This document shows positions 27,854 to 37,402 of a stretch of 64,000 nucleotides of DNA, piece after piece. Below the pieces are notes generated by a model. The model had not been told where the DNA came from. It did no database searches and saw only the letters and a program-made list of their open reading frames with translations. Origin of the DNA: Acidobacteriota bacterium (GTDB lineage Bacteria; Acidobacteriota; Blastocatellia; UBA7656); assembly GCA_040754075.1 (NCBI GenBank), contig JBFMDH010000019.1, positions 1 to 64,000 on the forward strand. Direction: 5' to 3'. Positions within the stretch are counted from its first letter, which is position 1. Each line of letters begins with the position of its first letter. The position numbers and the translations under genes were made by a program.

Positions 27854-28438
27854 TTAGATACCTGCCCCACCGGTGAAATAGCCTTCGCGCCATTTTTTGA
27901 CTCGCCCATTGATTTGACTGAAGGTATTTAAAACCGAAAGCGGGGGGGAATAACAGTGAAGCGTGACCAGGTCTTTCCCTTCGGGTTGTAAATTTAATAA
28001 CTGATGAATGTCCTGTACGTCTGCACCGGTGATGCCGCCGGGCGACCACCGAAAGGTGTTAAACGGTTTAACCGTTCCATTCGGATTGCGCTCATACATG
28101 GTTTCGGTCAGCAACCCTTCGACAACCATCACCACGCCAATCGAGCCGCCGTGGTCGTGAATCGGGGTTCGTTGCCCTGAGCGCCAACAAAGCATTAGGA
28201 GTTCAGCGTATGGACTGCGGGCTACCAGGTTTCGTGCATACTTCTTATCGGTAAAGGTGCGAAAGGCTTCGTAATCTCGTTGACGTAAGAGCAGGGAAGC
28301 GAATTTTTCGATGATTTGCTGTGAAGTGGGAAGTTCCTGTAGATGATTTATAAATTCAGCCAGTTCCGCGATGGTCAATTCCTGATTTGCCGAAAGCGGC
28401 GATGCGGCAACCGCAGCGGTTGTATCTTTGACTTTCAT
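27854..28438 (-). CDS. Cysteine dioxygenase type I
   Basis: A 194-residue cupin enzyme. The iron ligands are seen as His-x-His in PIHDHGGS (about 103-105) and the later His of LHCYSPPL (about 158). The Tyr after it is the usual active-site Tyr. The enzyme adds O2 to cysteine to make cysteine sulfinate, opening cysteine breakdown to sulfate or hypotaurine. Length matches the bacterial family. Related thiol dioxygenases acting on 3-mercaptopropionate share this motif, so substrate is inferred. Confidence 0.88.
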   Translation of the reverse strand: MKVKDTTAAVAASPLSANQELTIAELAEFINHLQELPTSQQIIEKFASLLLRQRDYEAFRTFTDKKYARNLVARSPYAELLMLCWRSGQRTPIHDHGGSIGVVMVVEGLLTETMYERNPNGTVKPFNTFRWSPGGITGADVQDIHQLLNLQPEGKDLVTLHCYSPPLSVLNTFSQINGRVKKWREGYFTGGAGI

Positions 28439-28532
28439 AACTTATTCCTGACGATGAATGGCATTGATCCTTTAGGGTAAAAATAGCAACGCCTCTAGTC
28501 TATATTTGCGACCCTCAAAGTCAAGCGATTTG

Positions 28533-29513
28533 TTAAATCCATTTTTTAACCTTGAAGTAAATGAGCATCAGCAAGGCAAGCACAAATAGTCCCGCAGTGA
28601 TCATCCATATTCCGATGGGATTTTTAGTTAAAGGGATATAGTCAAAATTCATTCCGAAAAACCCGGTAATCAAAGTTAAAGGTAACATGATGGTAGCGAG
28701 TATGGTTAAACCTTTAACAATATCATTGGTGCGATTCGCCATTTGCGTCAGGTAAATATCCAGACCCCCAGCCACCAAATCTCTGTAGGTTTCAACCAAA
28801 TCCATAGCGCGAACGGTGTGGTCATAAACATCTCTGAAGTAAGCGGTCATATCATCTTTGATGAATTCGGATTCATCACGAACAATGGCATTGAGTAATT
28901 CGCGTTGCGATGAGACCGCTCGACGAAATTGTAGTAACCCGCGTTTGAGACTGAACATGGTTTCCAAAATTTCCGGTCGCGGATTGATGAGCAAATCATC
29001 TTCAACTTCATCTATGGTGTCACCGATATTATCAAGAGTCGGAAGGTAACGATCAACGACGATGTCGAGAATGGCGTGAAGCAATTTGTCCGGGCTAAGC
29101 GATTGATGAGATTTTCCGTTTAACCGTTTCTCGACTTCTTCTATTGCCAAACTTTTACCATAGTGCACGGTGATGAGGTAATCCTTGCCGATATAGACAT
29201 CGATTTCTTTGGTCTTCACCTCGCAGGGGGATTGAGAAAAATGGGTGGTGTTGATGATGATAAACGAATAGTCATCATAATAATCAATTTTTGCGAGTTG
29301 CAACCCCTGGCGGCAATCTTCAACGGTTAATTCATGGAACCCATATTTTTCGGCGAGATGGTCAAGGGCTTGATGCATCGGGTCATCAAGGTCTAACCAG
29401 AGAAAATCCGCAGTCTCAATGACTTTTTTCAATCCCTTTTTTTTCGGTGAGTTATTTACGGAAGGTATTTGCGCCATTATTTGATGGGAGATTTTACCGG
29501 CAGGCGCAATCAA
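28533..29513 (-). CDS. corA: CorA-type magnesium/cobalt channel
   Basis: A 326-residue protein with a long acidic, helical cytoplasmic domain (about 1-260) and two C-terminal membrane helices joined by the family signature GMN (in FFGMNFDYIP, about 287-296). It forms a pentameric divalent-cation channel in the inner membrane. Length and motif are standard. It ends 94 nt after the small membrane protein gene ends on the same strand. Confidence 0.93.
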   Translation of the reverse strand: MIAPAGKISHQIMAQIPSVNNSPKKKGLKKVIETADFLWLDLDDPMHQALDHLAEKYGFHELTVEDCRQGLQLAKIDYYDDYSFIIINTTHFSQSPCEVKTKEIDVYIGKDYLITVHYGKSLAIEEVEKRLNGKSHQSLSPDKLLHAILDIVVDRYLPTLDNIGDTIDEVEDDLLINPRPEILETMFSLKRGLLQFRRAVSSQRELLNAIVRDESEFIKDDMTAYFRDVYDHTVRAMDLVETYRDLVAGGLDIYLTQMANRTNDIVKGLTILATIMLPLTLITGFFGMNFDYIPLTKNPIGIWMITAGLFVLALLMLIYFKVKKWI

Positions 29514-29545
29514 AACCGGTTGCGCCTGCCAATGGTCAATGAGCC

Positions 29546-29866
29546 TTATCGTCTTCGTTTTGTTGACCGGTTTACTTTTCTTCGCTGAGGCGTTGTCGTC
29601 GGTTGTGTGGTTGATGTGGCTAACATCGGTTCAAGTGGGGAGTTGGTTGACGGCGCATGCTTTTCAACTTTATCCAAGTTGATGCCATAATCAATCGCAA
29701 TCAAATAAAGCAAGACGCAGATCGCCACAGTGAGCAGCATATAACCGATATTAAGGGCACGCCCGCCCAAATACACAAAACCGACAATCACCGCACCGGC
29801 GACGATTAGAAAAAATACACGTTTAAAGGTCACCTGACCGGATTTAATCAATTTATCTTCAGCCAT
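29546..29866 (-). CDS. Small two-helix membrane protein
   Basis: A 106-residue protein. Two hydrophobic helices (about 13-32 and 37-58) are followed by a polar, Ser/Thr/Pro-rich tail ending in a strongly basic stretch (RKVNRSTKRRR). The N-terminus is charged and cytoplasmic. I do not recognise the family. It lies 33 nt upstream of corA on the same strand and may be co-transcribed with it. A ribosome site GGAG precedes the ATG. Confidence 0.65.
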   Translation of the reverse strand: MAEDKLIKSGQVTFKRVFFLIVAGAVIVGFVYLGGRALNIGYMLLTVAICVLLYLIAIDYGINLDKVEKHAPSTNSPLEPMLATSTTQPTTTPQRRKVNRSTKRRR

Positions 29867-30082
29867 AATTATTCTCCGAAATGTTTATAAAAGAGTTTTG
29901 AGGTCGAATCGTTAAAAAGTTTTATTGATTCTTTCAGAGTCCTAAAGCAATAGGAAAAACCTGAAACTCTGAACTTGCTATGCTAGCACAAACGCTGATG
30001 AACTCGAAAGTAATTGGCGAAAATATGTCAATTGATTTTTTAAGAAAGCTTTCTTATTCAAGGCAGGCAATGGTCTCAAACG

Positions 30083-30176
30083 AAAAAAGGCGAGACGTTG
30101 AGGAATTATCTTTAAACCGGGGAGTAAGAGTTTTAAGCATAAAACTCCTACCTAGATAATTCCACCGCGCCTCGCC
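30083..30176 (-). ncRNA. Rod-shaped structured element with U-tract (candidate sRNA or large terminator)
   Basis: Three nested perfect stems stack on one axis: GGCGAG (30089-30094) / CTCGCC (30171-30176), a 10-bp stem (30102-30111 / 30154-30163) and GAGTTTTA / TAAAACTC (30128-30135 / 30140-30147) closed by a 4-nt loop. On the minus strand the last pairing is followed by six U (A-run at 30083-30088). It sits in the 345-bp gap between the pseudopilin gene and the small membrane protein. Two more hairpins flank it (30180-30195 and 30197-30214, the latter overlapping the pseudopilin stop). The remaining part of the gap (29867-30082) has a weaker inverted repeat TTCAGAGT/ACTCTGAA (29933-29940 / 29966-29973). 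No open reading frame of note is present. Confidence 0.55.
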
Positions 30177-30211
30177 AGTGTGGCAACGATGCCACTTAGT
30201 CTAGCGACAGA

Positions 30212-30688
30212 CTATTCGATTTCGATAATTCCGGCAGCTGACACATTGACTCGTTTGGAATCACGGCTGTTACGGACAACGATGCTGGGTTCTTTGGAAT
30301 TTTTATTCAATTTCCCGTTTCGGGAAAATATGACCAGCCCATCCTGAGAGATGGATATGCCATCAGGCATTTCTTCGGTTTCCACGCTTTCCAGCCGCCC
30401 GTTATTGTTTCTATCGATTCCAAAGAGATTGTCTTTTGAATCAAAGATGACTGAAACTTCCTGATTTTGATTTATTGCCATCTGCTTAGCATTCTCTAAT
30501 TTCTCGGCAACGCTGTTAGCACCCGAACTCAACTTGTACATCGCTAATCCGAGATTAACCAGGTGAAGGGCAATAAACCCGATAATAGCGGCGATCAAAA
30601 CGCCTACTATTATTTCCATCAATCCCATGCCGAATTCTCCGACACGGATGATCTGGGGTCGTTGTTTAATAAGTTGCTTATCGCTCAT
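30212..30688 (-). CDS. GspH/FimT-like type IV pseudopilin
   Basis: A 158-residue protein. A polar leader ends in GEFGMGLMEIIVGVLIAAIIG: the prepilin-peptidase site is Gly followed by Met-Gly-Leu-Met-Glu, with the key Glu at mature position 5. The hydrophobic helix is followed by an amphipathic stretch (LENAKQMAINQNQEVSVIFD) and a small beta domain, as in GspH/FimT. The family primes type IV pili or type II secretion pseudopili. No other pilus gene lies in the window, so it is isolated. Its stop codon lies inside a 6-bp hairpin. Confidence 0.75.
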   Translation of the reverse strand: MSDKQLIKQRPQIIRVGEFGMGLMEIIVGVLIAAIIGFIALHLVNLGLAMYKLSSGANSVAEKLENAKQMAINQNQEVSVIFDSKDNLFGIDRNNNGRLESVETEEMPDGISISQDGLVIFSRNGKLNKNSKEPSIVVRNSRDSKRVNVSAAGIIEIE

Positions 30689-30843
30689 AACACCTCATAC
30701 AAGAGTCCATCCGCAGTAGGAGCAATTCGCTTGCCAATAGAGGTAATGGGGAAGATTCATTTATAAATGATTCAAATTCAATGTGTTTTAGGCGATTTAG
30801 AAATTACCGCTTGTCTTCTGGTGTTACTTTTATCGTCAGTTTA

Positions 30844-32691
30844 TTACCGATTTTCCATAACCATCGGGGACTTATAAAGCGGCAAACGACAATGAAAGGT
30901 AGTTCCCTGATGATCGCTTTTGTCAATCGTTACGTCGCCTCCGTGGCCGACCAGTATCTTTTGAACAATGGCTAACCCGATACCATAGCCACGGGTTTTC
31001 GTGGTAAAGAAGGGAATAAAAATATGCGGTAAATCTTCGGGAGAGATTCCACTGCCTGAATCCTTGATTTTGATATGGGCGTAAGGTTTTTCGTCGGTGC
31101 GGTCGATAATCCCTTCAATGATGATTTCTCGAATCGTCGCTTCCTGATCGATGGCTTCAACACCATTGCGAATCAGATTGATGAAGGCTCGCTTTAACAA
31201 CAATTCATCGCCCGATATACAGGTGAAGCTTCCAATCATTTTCACCTTGACCCGGTGTTGCTGCAAAAATTGTGAAATTTCGCCTAAACAATCCTGAATG
31301 AGTTCACCGAGATCGAGTTGCGTCAGACTCAGTTTCTGAGGTCTTGCGAAATTCAGAAAATCAGTAACCAGTCGTGAAAGTAAGGAAATTTCTTTGATTA
31401 ATGCCGCCGTGGTTTTCTGTTTCAGTTGCATGGAATTTGCCACATTTTGCGATTCAAATAACTGCGCGTATCCTTGAATGGTCGCCAGAGAGTTTTTAAA
31501 TTCATGGGCAATCCCGGCTGCCATCTCGCCCAAGTTTGCCAAGGTTTCCTGTACCTTTATCCGCTCTCTCAATTCGGTTACTTCGGTGATATCCGTCATC
31601 ATGCATAGCGCGCCTTCGATGTGTTGGTAAGTATCAATAATTGGCGTGATACTTAAACCAATTTGTCTTTTCTGATTAAGCACATTGGTGATTTGAACCT
31701 CTTCGCGTTTGTAGGCTTGCCCGGTCGATAAGCAGCTTTGAATCATCTCCACCATTCGAGGTGCGGCTTTGAAGAATTCCCGGTAATCAAGCGAAAAGGC
31801 GTTTGGTTGTAAATCCAGAGAATCGGTTAGCCCGGTGGATTTTCCATGAAAATAAATTAATTTCTTAGCCTGGAGATTTACCGAAGTCAGATTGCCCTTG
31901 GAATCAACTGCAACCAGGGCACTCGGAATATTGGCAATCAATCGTTCACTGAATCGTTCAGAGCGTTCGGCACGAATACGTTCGAGGGAATGTAATCTTT
32001 CTAGTTCAATCTCTTTAGCCTGCAATTGTTTTATCAACGCTTGAAAGGTATTCACCACAAACTCGCCTTCGTTGGTTTCAGTCGATGCCCTGATTGGACT
32101 TCTTTGTGCCGCCTTTACCATCCGGTTATAAGGGCGTAACAGCCAACGAATGAGCAGATAAATTAGCGCGATCCCAAATATCAAAGCGATAATTTGATAG
32201 CTGAAAAGGGACACCGCATAATAGGACGAACTGCCATCTATGGGGGTTGATATAAATAGGATTTTATCTGAGCCGATTTCGGATGCCGCCAGTAGATTAC
32301 CACTCTCCGTTTTAAATTTTATGGTTGAAGCCAGACTGTTGCCTTGCTCTATAAAATCTTTTGTAAAGGTGAGTCCATGTCTTGGAAGTTTTTCGATGGT
32401 CAGACTCGACGCTAACAAATTCCCTTGCTTATCATAAAGTGCCGCCTGCGAATGACCGCCATTACCGGATAAGAGGTCTTTTAAGGTTGAGTCATTAATG
32501 TCAAATTTAGGATTGGTTAAAACCAGCGAAACCAGATTAACTTCGATGCGAAACTGATTGAGGTGTTGAACGTTTAATTCCTGTCGTGCCTGAGAATACA
32601 GGCTGAAGCTCAAGGCAATTATTAACAGTAAAGCTAAAACAAAAAGAGAAATTGCAATTCGCGCTTTGTTTTCGACTCTTCCTAAATTCAT
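30844..32691 (-). CDS. Membrane-bound PAS sensor histidine kinase (orphan)
   Basis: A 615-residue kinase. An N-terminal helix (about 13-33), an extracytoplasmic sensor region (about 34-160), a second helix (about 162-182), a HAMP-like stretch, a PAS domain (about 250-370), HisKA with the acceptor His in AHEFKNSL (about 390) and an ATPase domain (DSGSGI, GYGIGLAI) are visible. No response regulator adjoins it. The NtrC-type regulator at 41117 also lacks a kinase, so the two might pair; that is inference. Confidence 0.9.
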   Translation of the reverse strand: MNLGRVENKARIAISLFVLALLLIIALSFSLYSQARQELNVQHLNQFRIEVNLVSLVLTNPKFDINDSTLKDLLSGNGGHSQAALYDKQGNLLASSLTIEKLPRHGLTFTKDFIEQGNSLASTIKFKTESGNLLAASEIGSDKILFISTPIDGSSSYYAVSLFSYQIIALIFGIALIYLLIRWLLRPYNRMVKAAQRSPIRASTETNEGEFVVNTFQALIKQLQAKEIELERLHSLERIRAERSERFSERLIANIPSALVAVDSKGNLTSVNLQAKKLIYFHGKSTGLTDSLDLQPNAFSLDYREFFKAAPRMVEMIQSCLSTGQAYKREEVQITNVLNQKRQIGLSITPIIDTYQHIEGALCMMTDITEVTELRERIKVQETLANLGEMAAGIAHEFKNSLATIQGYAQLFESQNVANSMQLKQKTTAALIKEISLLSRLVTDFLNFARPQKLSLTQLDLGELIQDCLGEISQFLQQHRVKVKMIGSFTCISGDELLLKRAFINLIRNGVEAIDQEATIREIIIEGIIDRTDEKPYAHIKIKDSGSGISPEDLPHIFIPFFTTKTRGYGIGLAIVQKILVGHGGDVTIDKSDHQGTTFHCRLPLYKSPMVMENR

Positions 32692-32779
32692 AAATAGACA
32701 TTCACAATCGAACCCATCCTAAATCATTTGAGTCAGTGTGAGAAGCGTTCTTTCGGCAATGGAAGATAATCACAATTTT

Positions 32780-33952
32780 CTACAGCGGTTGATTTTTCAA
32801 ATAGGATTTAATGAGATTTTGGGCGATGATAATTTTTTGAACCTCTGAAGTTCCCGCGCCAATGGTTCCGAGTCTGGCGTCTCTATAAAAACGTTCAACC
32901 GGATAATCCTGCATGTATCCATAACCTCCAAAAATTTGGACAGCGTCATAGGCAACTTTAATCGAGGCTTCGGTAGTCATCAGTTTGGCGATTGCCGCTT
33001 CTGCCATTGCAGACTTTCCCTGTTGTTTTAACCAGGCAACCCTGTAGATCAATAATCGGGTCGATTCTATCGCGACCTTCATGTTTACCAGTTTATGTTG
33101 GATTGCCTGAAATTCGGCAATTGGCGTGTTAAATTGTTTTCGAGCTTTGGCATAGTTCGTACAAACTTCCAGAATAAATTCCATGCCGCCGATGATTGGC
33201 GCAATCATACAACTTCTTTCCCATTCCAGGGTTTCTTTGCCGACTGCCAGAAACCCTGCATCCTGAACCCCTAAGATATTTTCTTCAGGAACTTCACAAT
33301 CAACGAAAATCACTTCGGAAGTGGTTGAGGTGCGATTTCCCATTTTATTTAATTCTTTGCCGGTCGCCAGACCTTTAAAGCCTTTTTCAATGATGAAGGC
33401 AGAAATGCCTTTATTGCCGGTTGCAGGATTGGTAGAGGCAAACACGATGAAGACATCGGCGACCGGAGCATTGGTAATAAACATCTTTGAGCCGTTTAAA
33501 ATCCAGCGGTCGCCTTGTTTAATCGCCGTGGTTTTCATCGCTGCGGCATCGGAACCGCTTCCGGGTTCAGTTAAACCAAAAGCACCAATCCACTCGCCTG
33601 AACTGAGTTTTGGTAAATACTTCTCCTTTTGCCTGGCAGTTCCCAATAACCAAATGGGAACGCCAACTAAAAAAGTATGCGCCCCCCAGGCGAGAGTAGT
33701 TCCTGAATCAACGCCTGCGCGGCTTACCGCTTCCATCGCCAGACAGGTTGCCAGAGGAGTGGCATCCGACCCGCCAAACTGCTCAGGAAAGGGAAGACCG
33801 AGCAAGCCCATCGCCGCCAGTTCCTGCCAATTTTCACGGCTGAAATTTCCCGCTGCATCAAGCGCCTGAGCGCGAGGCGCGAGTCTATCCTTGGAAAATT
33901 GCAAGACCGCTTCTTTGAAATCGAGATATTCCTGTGGGATGCTAAAGTTCAA
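32780..33952 (-). CDS. Acyl-CoA dehydrogenase
   Basis: A 390-residue FAD enzyme of normal family length. Family segments include AFGLTEPGSGSDAAAMKTTA (FAD and substrate contact), KMFITNAPVADVFIVFA, and the C-terminal DAVQIFGGYGYMQDYPVERFYRDARL with AGTSEVQKIII. It introduces a double bond next to the CoA thioester in fatty-acid or branched-chain amino-acid breakdown. Chain-length preference cannot be told. No other beta-oxidation gene is near. Confidence 0.92.
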   Translation of the reverse strand: MNFSIPQEYLDFKEAVLQFSKDRLAPRAQALDAAGNFSRENWQELAAMGLLGLPFPEQFGGSDATPLATCLAMEAVSRAGVDSGTTLAWGAHTFLVGVPIWLLGTARQKEKYLPKLSSGEWIGAFGLTEPGSGSDAAAMKTTAIKQGDRWILNGSKMFITNAPVADVFIVFASTNPATGNKGISAFIIEKGFKGLATGKELNKMGNRTSTTSEVIFVDCEVPEENILGVQDAGFLAVGKETLEWERSCMIAPIIGGMEFILEVCTNYAKARKQFNTPIAEFQAIQHKLVNMKVAIESTRLLIYRVAWLKQQGKSAMAEAAIAKLMTTEASIKVAYDAVQIFGGYGYMQDYPVERFYRDARLGTIGAGTSEVQKIIIAQNLIKSYLKNQPL

Positions 33953-34149
33953 GGTTAAATCTCATTCCTTTCCCGACAATAAGAAAATCCTTTAAGTGTC
34001 GTAACGCCGACAATCAATCCATTACTTTAACTCTGATCTTGAGTAATCGCCCTGATGTTGGTTGATGATGGTATCGATTTTTCTCAGCGCCCGCAAATAA
34101 AAACTGTCTGAAAACCAAGCTTAATGGAAAATGTCATGTCACTCGGATT

Positions 34150-34176
34150 GAGATAGGTGATAAAATCACTCATCTC
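34150..34176 (+). promoter_or_regulatory. Imperfect palindrome just before the SbcC-like gene
   Basis: GAGATAGGTGAT (34150-34161) and ATCACTCATCTC (34165-34176) pair at 10 of 12 positions around a 3-nt centre, 26 nt before the ATG. It could be an operator or a leader hairpin of the gene. No other feature was fixed in the 249-bp gap. Confidence 0.3.
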
Positions 34177-34201
34177 GTGATTCAAGTATTAAAGGATAGC
34201 G

Positions 34202-37200
34202 ATGCGCATAACCAAAGTTGAAATCGAGAATATCAAAAATGCGGAACATGCCGTTTACACGTTTGAACCGGGGATAACGGCGATTAGCGGTCCGAACGGG
34301 GCTGGAAAGACCACCATCATCGAAGCGATTGCCTATGCGATTTTCGATCACCTGCCATTTAGAAAAGAAGAGTTCATTAAACGCGGAGCCAAAAAGGGCA
34401 GCGTCCGGGTGAATTTTATCTCGTCGATTGATGGGCGCGAATACACCGTCTACAGAGATACCGGAAGCCTGTATTATGTCCTTGATCCGATTACCGGCGG
34501 GCGGTTGGTTGAACAAAAAGCTCAGGTTTCCAGATGGATTCAGGAACACCTGGGAGTTGAGACAACCGCCGATTTGAAAACCCTGTTTATTTCAACCATA
34601 GGGGTGCCGCAAGGGACGTTTACTAATGATTTCGCCGAACAACCCGCCAAACGAAAACAGAGTTTCGATAAAGTGTTAAGAGTTGAGGAATATCAGAAAG
34701 CCGCGGACGAAATGCGACTGTTGGTAAAGTCGCTTGAAACCCAGGAGGTTGAGTTTCGTGAAAAGGTGCTACTGATGGAGGCTGAAATTGCCGATTTAAA
34801 TTCATTACAGGCAGAGCATCAACGCTTGAACAAACTCCTCCAAACCTTGAATGATGAAATTAGTGAAATAGAAGATAAAAAATCGGCGTTGCGAAGCGCC
34901 TTAGACCAACTCGAATCAATCAACAAAGCAATTGATGAGGTTAAAAACGAAATTCAACAGACGCAAATTCGCATTGAAGGATTGCAACACCATCAGTTGT
35001 CCGTATCGCAAGGCGTTGAATTATCGAGAACGGCGGCTGAGGTTGTGAAAGCGGCGCAAAAAGGCTATGAGGTTTATCAACAAGCGCAGATTGATTTGAA
35101 AGCATTAGAACCACAAATTGCCATACGGGACAACCTTCAACAGGAAATTCATGAGAACCAAAAGGAACGCATTCGCCTTGAGGTGTTCATCCAGGCGCAG
35201 AAAGCGAAACTCGAACAGGTTACTTTATTCAAAAGTGAGTTGGCGAATTTAAAAGATAAGCTTGTCGCTCAACATCAACTTGAAGAAAAAATCATTACAC
35301 TGGAAAACCAACTGACAGAGATTAAGGTTTTCAATACTACCCTTGAAAAAGAGGAGAAATCACTTAAACACCTGAGAGTTGATTTTCAACGGCTGGTTAA
35401 ATCTATCGAAGAAGGTGAAGGGTTTCGGGATTTGGCAGAGCAGTTACCTGAATTTGAAAAACAGAAACAGTTATTGGATGCAGAACTTAAGAGTGCTCAG
35501 ATATTACATGAAAGGTATTTGTTGAACCTCCGCGAACTGGATAAATCAACTGCTAAAATAACTGATTTAAGGAAAGAGATAAAACGAACAGAGAATACCC
35601 TTGCGGATATTAAAAAGTTTGAAGTTCTGGCAAATCGCTTGCCCGAATTTGAGATGCGGGGAGCCGAATTGACGGAACAAATCACCATTTTGAAAACCAA
35701 TATAACCAGAGAGGACAAAATGGTTGCCGAAATTAAAAATGGACTCTGTCCGTTGCTTTCGCAAAAGTGTCTGAATATGGAACCTGGGGTGGGTCTAGAC
35801 AAATTTTTTAAAATCCAAATTCATCAAGATCGGGAAAGCTTAAGCAAACTTCAAAAACAAAATGAATCAATCCACCAAGAAATTCAGACTGCTCGTCAGG
35901 CGTTAAACGAATTAACCCGGTTATCTGCCCAACAAACTCATTATGAGCGTATCGGTCAGGAGCTTAATCAGGTAATCGAAAACCACCGGAAATTAAATGA
36001 AGAAATTGATGCCGGTCGTCACCTAGCTGAACAGATTAAAGATTTAAATGACCAACAGGAATCCCTCAATCAACAGTTGATGATTGCAAGACAGGCTTTC
36101 GCAAAATTTTCGAGTGTGGCGGTATTAAAGGAGCAACTCGAAAGAATTACTCTGGAAGGTCAAAAGCGAAAAGAATACGTTGAAAATTTGAAGGCCAAAA
36201 TCGCCAGCGGCGATTCGGTTGTAGATGAATTGAACCAAAGCCGGGATGAGTTGAGCATTCTAGGTGATCCGAAAGGTCGCTCAAAAGTGCTACAGATTGA
36301 AATCGACCGGGAATCTGAGTATCGTTCGGCACTTGCCGAACATGAAAAATCAATAGCGAAAATCCAAAGGTTATTAGCGGATAAAGAATCACGGTTAGCG
36401 CAATATAAAAATCTTGATTTACAGGTAGCGAAGACTCGTGACTTGATCAGTGAGAATTTAGCCGATTTTCACGCCTATATTGAAAACCTTTCAACTGCAC
36501 AGTTACTCGAATCTCGAATTGAAGAAGAGGATAAAGTAAAGCGTGAGCTGGAATCTCTGAGAAACCATAGTGCTTTAAAAAGCGTGATGATGAGCCAGTT
36601 AATGGCTCAATATGATGGTCAAAAACATGCTCGATTTAAACAACAACTGGAGCAATATTTGCAACTTCAGGCGACTAAAAGTAGTGAGCAGAAAAATTCG
36701 CAATTGAAATATGATGAAGTGGAGAAGGAGATCAAACGGTTACTAATCATAAAAGGTCAACTGGACGAGATAAAACAATCTCAAACGAAAATTGAATGGT
36801 TAAAAAATCTGGTTGAGTTAATCAGGGAGGTCTTAAAAAAATCTGGCCCGTTTATCACCGAGGCTCACTTAAAAACGATCTCCATCGAAGCCAATCAATT
36901 ATTCAGGGAGATAACCGGAAATCCGATGGTTTCGCTACGTTGGGATACGGGGTATGAAGTGGTTTATGAAGAAGCGGGGTTTGAACGCTCCTTTGGCAGT
37001 TTGTCAGGCGGGGAACAGATGGCGGCAGCGCTCTCGGTAAGGCTGGCGCTTTTGAAAGAATTGTCAGACATTCGTTTCGCGTTTTTTGATGAACCCACGA
37101 CCAACATGGATGAGGAGCGCCGTCGTAATCTCGCAGAACAGATTGGACGAATCAAGGATTTGAATCAACTTCTGGTCATCAGTCACGACGATACCTTTGA

Positions 37201-37246
37201 AGGGTTTACCGATAATGTTCTGGAACTGAGAAGGGAAGACCGATGA
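34202..37246 (+). CDS. SbcC/Rad50-like coiled-coil ATPase (no SbcD partner)
   Basis: A 1014-residue SMC-type ATPase. Walker A GPNGAGKTTIIEAIAY lies near 31, the signature LSGGEQMAAALS near 940, and Walker B FAFFDEPTTNMD near 960. Two long coiled coils (about 170-500 and 540-880) flank a central hook with Cys516 and Cys523 (CPLLSQKC), a CX6C in place of the Rad50 CXXC zinc hook. Such proteins tether and process DNA ends, usually with the nuclease SbcD/Mre11. No such nuclease gene adjoins it on either side. The ATG follows AAAGGATAGCG. Confidence 0.85.
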   Translation: MRITKVEIENIKNAEHAVYTFEPGITAISGPNGAGKTTIIEAIAYAIFDHLPFRKEEFIKRGAKKGSVRVNFISSIDGREYTVYRDTGSLYYVLDPITGGRLVEQKAQVSRWIQEHLGVETTADLKTLFISTIGVPQGTFTNDFAEQPAKRKQSFDKVLRVEEYQKAADEMRLLVKSLETQEVEFREKVLLMEAEIADLNSLQAEHQRLNKLLQTLNDEISEIEDKKSALRSALDQLESINKAIDEVKNEIQQTQIRIEGLQHHQLSVSQGVELSRTAAEVVKAAQKGYEVYQQAQIDLKALEPQIAIRDNLQQEIHENQKERIRLEVFIQAQKAKLEQVTLFKSELANLKDKLVAQHQLEEKIITLENQLTEIKVFNTTLEKEEKSLKHLRVDFQRLVKSIEEGEGFRDLAEQLPEFEKQKQLLDAELKSAQILHERYLLNLRELDKSTAKITDLRKEIKRTENTLADIKKFEVLANRLPEFEMRGAELTEQITILKTNITREDKMVAEIKNGLCPLLSQKCLNMEPGVGLDKFFKIQIHQDRESLSKLQKQNESIHQEIQTARQALNELTRLSAQQTHYERIGQELNQVIENHRKLNEEIDAGRHLAEQIKDLNDQQESLNQQLMIARQAFAKFSSVAVLKEQLERITLEGQKRKEYVENLKAKIASGDSVVDELNQSRDELSILGDPKGRSKVLQIEIDRESEYRSALAEHEKSIAKIQRLLADKESRLAQYKNLDLQVAKTRDLISENLADFHAYIENLSTAQLLESRIEEEDKVKRELESLRNHSALKSVMMSQLMAQYDGQKHARFKQQLEQYLQLQATKSSEQKNSQLKYDEVEKEIKRLLIIKGQLDEIKQSQTKIEWLKNLVELIREVLKKSGPFITEAHLKTISIEANQLFREITGNPMVSLRWDTGYEVVYEEAGFERSFGSLSGGEQMAAALSVRLALLKELSDIRFAFFDEPTTNMDEERRRNLAEQIGRIKDLNQLLVISHDDTFEGFTDNVLELRREDR

Positions 37247-37402
37247 CTTCCATCTGATAACGAAAATTATTCACGGAAGGTTTGTGAGGCAGGACAATTT
37301 CAGGAAAAATGCAGGTAAATTTTAGCGTGGGCAACAATTACCATTTGGTATTCGTCACATAACTCCATCCATTTTGCAGTCTATTAATTTTGGAGGTATT
37401 AA

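Noticed and set aside
27759-28049. Minus-strand frame across the start of the exported protein gene and the cysteine dioxygenase end
   Set aside because: Overlaps better supported genes; no motif.
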